Program-made: the position numbers and the translations under genes
In this document: one piece after another, positions 1 to 64,000 of the stretch
How the letters are laid out: every line of letters begins with the position of its first letter
How positions within the stretch are numbered: position 1 is the stretch's first letter
Assembly (NCBI RefSeq): GCF_027579695.1
Contig: NC_083587.1
Span: 45,191,732-45,255,731 of the forward strand
Source of the DNA: Neoarius graeffei
Taxonomy: Eukaryota > Chordata > Actinopteri > Siluriformes > Ariidae
Direction: 5' to 3'
Length of the DNA: 64,000 bases
The notes under the pieces: model-generated
Seen by the model: only the letters and a program-made list of their open reading frames with translations
What the model was told of the DNA's origin: nothing
The model's database searches: none

Positions 1-379
1 GTTTGGTGCTAGTGGGTTTTTTAATCTGACTGTGCTTGTGACTATGAAATCCATAATTTTATTGAATTTTCTGATTCACTTCACTTTACTTTCTTTCTTT
101 TTTTAAACTTTTTTTTTTTAAAAAAAGGATAATTCTAAGCTCCTGATATTTGAGAGTAGATGAGGGACTCTTCTTCTGTGTCCGTGTAGTCAGCAGTGAT
201 GCTGTGGCTGAGGGTCTCTGGTGGAAACGCAGTCAGCGCTAATGTTGCTAATATCGGTTTAAAACCTGAACCGTTTTGGGTTTTTTTTTATTGCCGTTTG
301 TGAATTGAAGAAGGTGGGCGGAAAATTGTGATAATGGTTTTGTGCAGACTTTGACAACGATTGTTATTCTTTACGCTCC
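1..379. other. Upstream flank, no feature recognised
   Basis: AT-rich sequence with short A and T runs, upstream of the presumed megf8 first exon. I see no splice-framed exon, RNA gene or mobile-element terminus here. It may contain promoter sequence, but no TATA or initiator arrangement stands out. Confidence 0.4.
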
Positions 380-615
380 GTCGTGAATCTACAAACATGG
401 AGAAATTGCTCGGCTGTTAGCTTCAAGCTAAACTTCAAGCTGTATGTTTTAAAGGCCGCCGTCCTGAGCAGAGCAGCGCAGCGCAGCGCTCCGCTCTCAT
501 CCCCCGGCCGCTCTGCCTTCCTGGAGCTACACGCAGACACAGCAAGAACAACAAAAACACCTCGGTTTATATTTTTCCAGAATGTAACCATTAAGCAGAT
601 GTGCACTTATGAAAG
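380..615 (+). promoter_or_regulatory. megf8: Probable 5' leader / core promoter region of megf8
   Basis: A locally GC-rich stretch with repeated GCAGCGCA-type motifs lies just upstream of a good 5' splice site (CTCTG followed by gtaagt at 640). This is the most promoter-like place in the left flank. Two upstream ATGs are present. One at 383 opens an 80-codon frame that overlaps the start at 616; the other is at 609. If transcribed they would act as upstream ORFs. The transcription start cannot be read from sequence, so the boundaries are inferred. Confidence 0.35.
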
Positions 616-63068
<62,453 letters not shown>

Positions 63069-63184
63069 GTAGGACACATTTTCATGAACCATAAAACTGA
63101 TTTCTAAAATAACGCTTAAATTGCACTTCATAAGGGTTTTGTTTGAAATATCAGACACCTGTGAGGTTTTGAATCATTCATGAT

Positions 63185-63740
63185 ACTTCCCTGTGTCCGA
63201 AATCGCTCCCTACTCACTATATAGGGCACTATATAGTTGGGACGCCATTTTGTAGTGCTGTCTGAAACGATAGTGAGGATGATTACACCCTATATAGTGC
63301 ACTCAAAGTATTCCACAATGTATCACGAAAAGTAGTGTACAACCGATGGTCACTAACCAAGCAGTATATCCCATCATGCATTGCGGTCGCGCTGAAAGAA
63401 ATCAAATTAAAAGTCTCAAATGTGATTTAATAAAAGGCAGCGGCAAAGAAGAAAGTATTCAACCTTGATTTAAAAAAAACCCTGAAAGATGCAGGTACTT
63501 TATATTGATTAATGTGGGAAATACGCTCAGTATAATATGGATTTATCACAAAAAAAAAACATGCATGTATTTATTATTTTGAAAACTACCAGCTGGCTGA
63601 TCTGGCACGTTTTAATAGTGCGACAGTAATGACGTAAATACCAGTGCGACGGACTAGTGTCCGAAAGCGTTTTTTAATTTTACCAATGAGCTCACTATAT
63701 AGTCCTCTATATATACTAAGTAACTTTAAAAACGCACAAT
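63185..63740. mobile_element. MITE with GTGTCCGAAA ends
   Basis: GTGTCCGAAATCGCTCCCTA with repeated CACTATATAGGGCACTATAT at the left, and GTGTCCGAAAGCG plus CACTATATAGTCCTCTATAT at the right. The right copy is not strictly inverted at the outer end, so borders are approximate. Confidence 0.6.
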
Positions 63741-64000
63741 GGAATTCAACATGATATCACTTTAGATCCATGCATATATTTGAAATTTATGATATTGTAT
63801 GTAATGCACACACATCCTGAAACATCGATAAAGGACATTTATTGTCAAACTCAAGAATTAATTCACAATAAAAAAATTCAAAGTGACAGTTGGTCCATGT
63901 TCGGACCGTCACGCTGGAGATTCTGGGTCTGTGTCGTCCAGGGGTCTCAGCAGCAGTGACTGAGGGTGTCAGGAATCTGTCACGGAGGTGAGCTAGCCTG
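63741..64000. other. Window edge, unassigned
   Basis: The minus strand is open from 64000 to about 63830 (LRDRFLTPSV, RTWTNCHF), followed by an AATAAA on that strand. It could be the tail of a repeat-encoded ORF or of an antisense gene entering from the right. I do not recognise it. Confidence 0.25.

Overview
The window is vertebrate DNA, almost certainly from a teleost fish. It holds the 5' third of one host gene, megf8 (multiple EGF-like domains 8), on the + strand. The evidence is a split gene with conserved splice phases and a very high load of fish-type mobile elements: Tc1/mariner, hAT, PIF/Harbinger, TTAA-target elements, tRNA-derived SINEs and LINE fragments. The species cannot be named from sequence alone.

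Nineteen coding exons are resolved (6242 to 63068), plus a possible short first coding exon ending at 639. They join in one reading frame of about 1,021 codons. In order they encode a signal peptide, a CUB domain, two EGF-like units, a kelch propeller region, PSI-type cysteine-rich modules, a linker region and further PSI modules. The gene runs off the right edge. MEGF8 is a large single-pass membrane protein that limits Hedgehog/BMP-type signalling and left-right patterning; that role is family knowledge. Intron 2 must use a GC donor for the frame to hold.

Everything else is intronic. Intron 1 holds a 4.1-kb array of about 112 copies of a 37-bp unit. Intron 2 holds a LINE fragment split by a MITE, two dead Tc1 elements and a SINE. 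Intron 3 has a 240-bp CTTT tract and an unclassified repeat family (R1). Intron 5 has R1, two related hAT elements and a 2.4-kb composite palindromic element. Introns 7-11 hold SINEs, an R2 repeat family, a hAT element, a TTAA palindrome and a THAP element. Intron 15 holds a Tc1 with a nested Harbinger element. Intron 16 holds a THAP plus SWIM/YqaJ-type element inserted in a recombinase-like ORF. Introns 17-18 hold a tRNA/5S composite SINE, a 915-bp palindrome, and one LINE broken into five pieces by four insertions. Intron 19 holds a second THAP element, the inverted partner of the composite element, and a Tc1 carrying a SINE and a second TTAA palindrome.

Most element boundaries are supported by terminal inverted repeats and target-site duplications read directly from the sequence. 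No intact, plausibly active transposase or reverse transcriptase was seen. No second host gene is supported.
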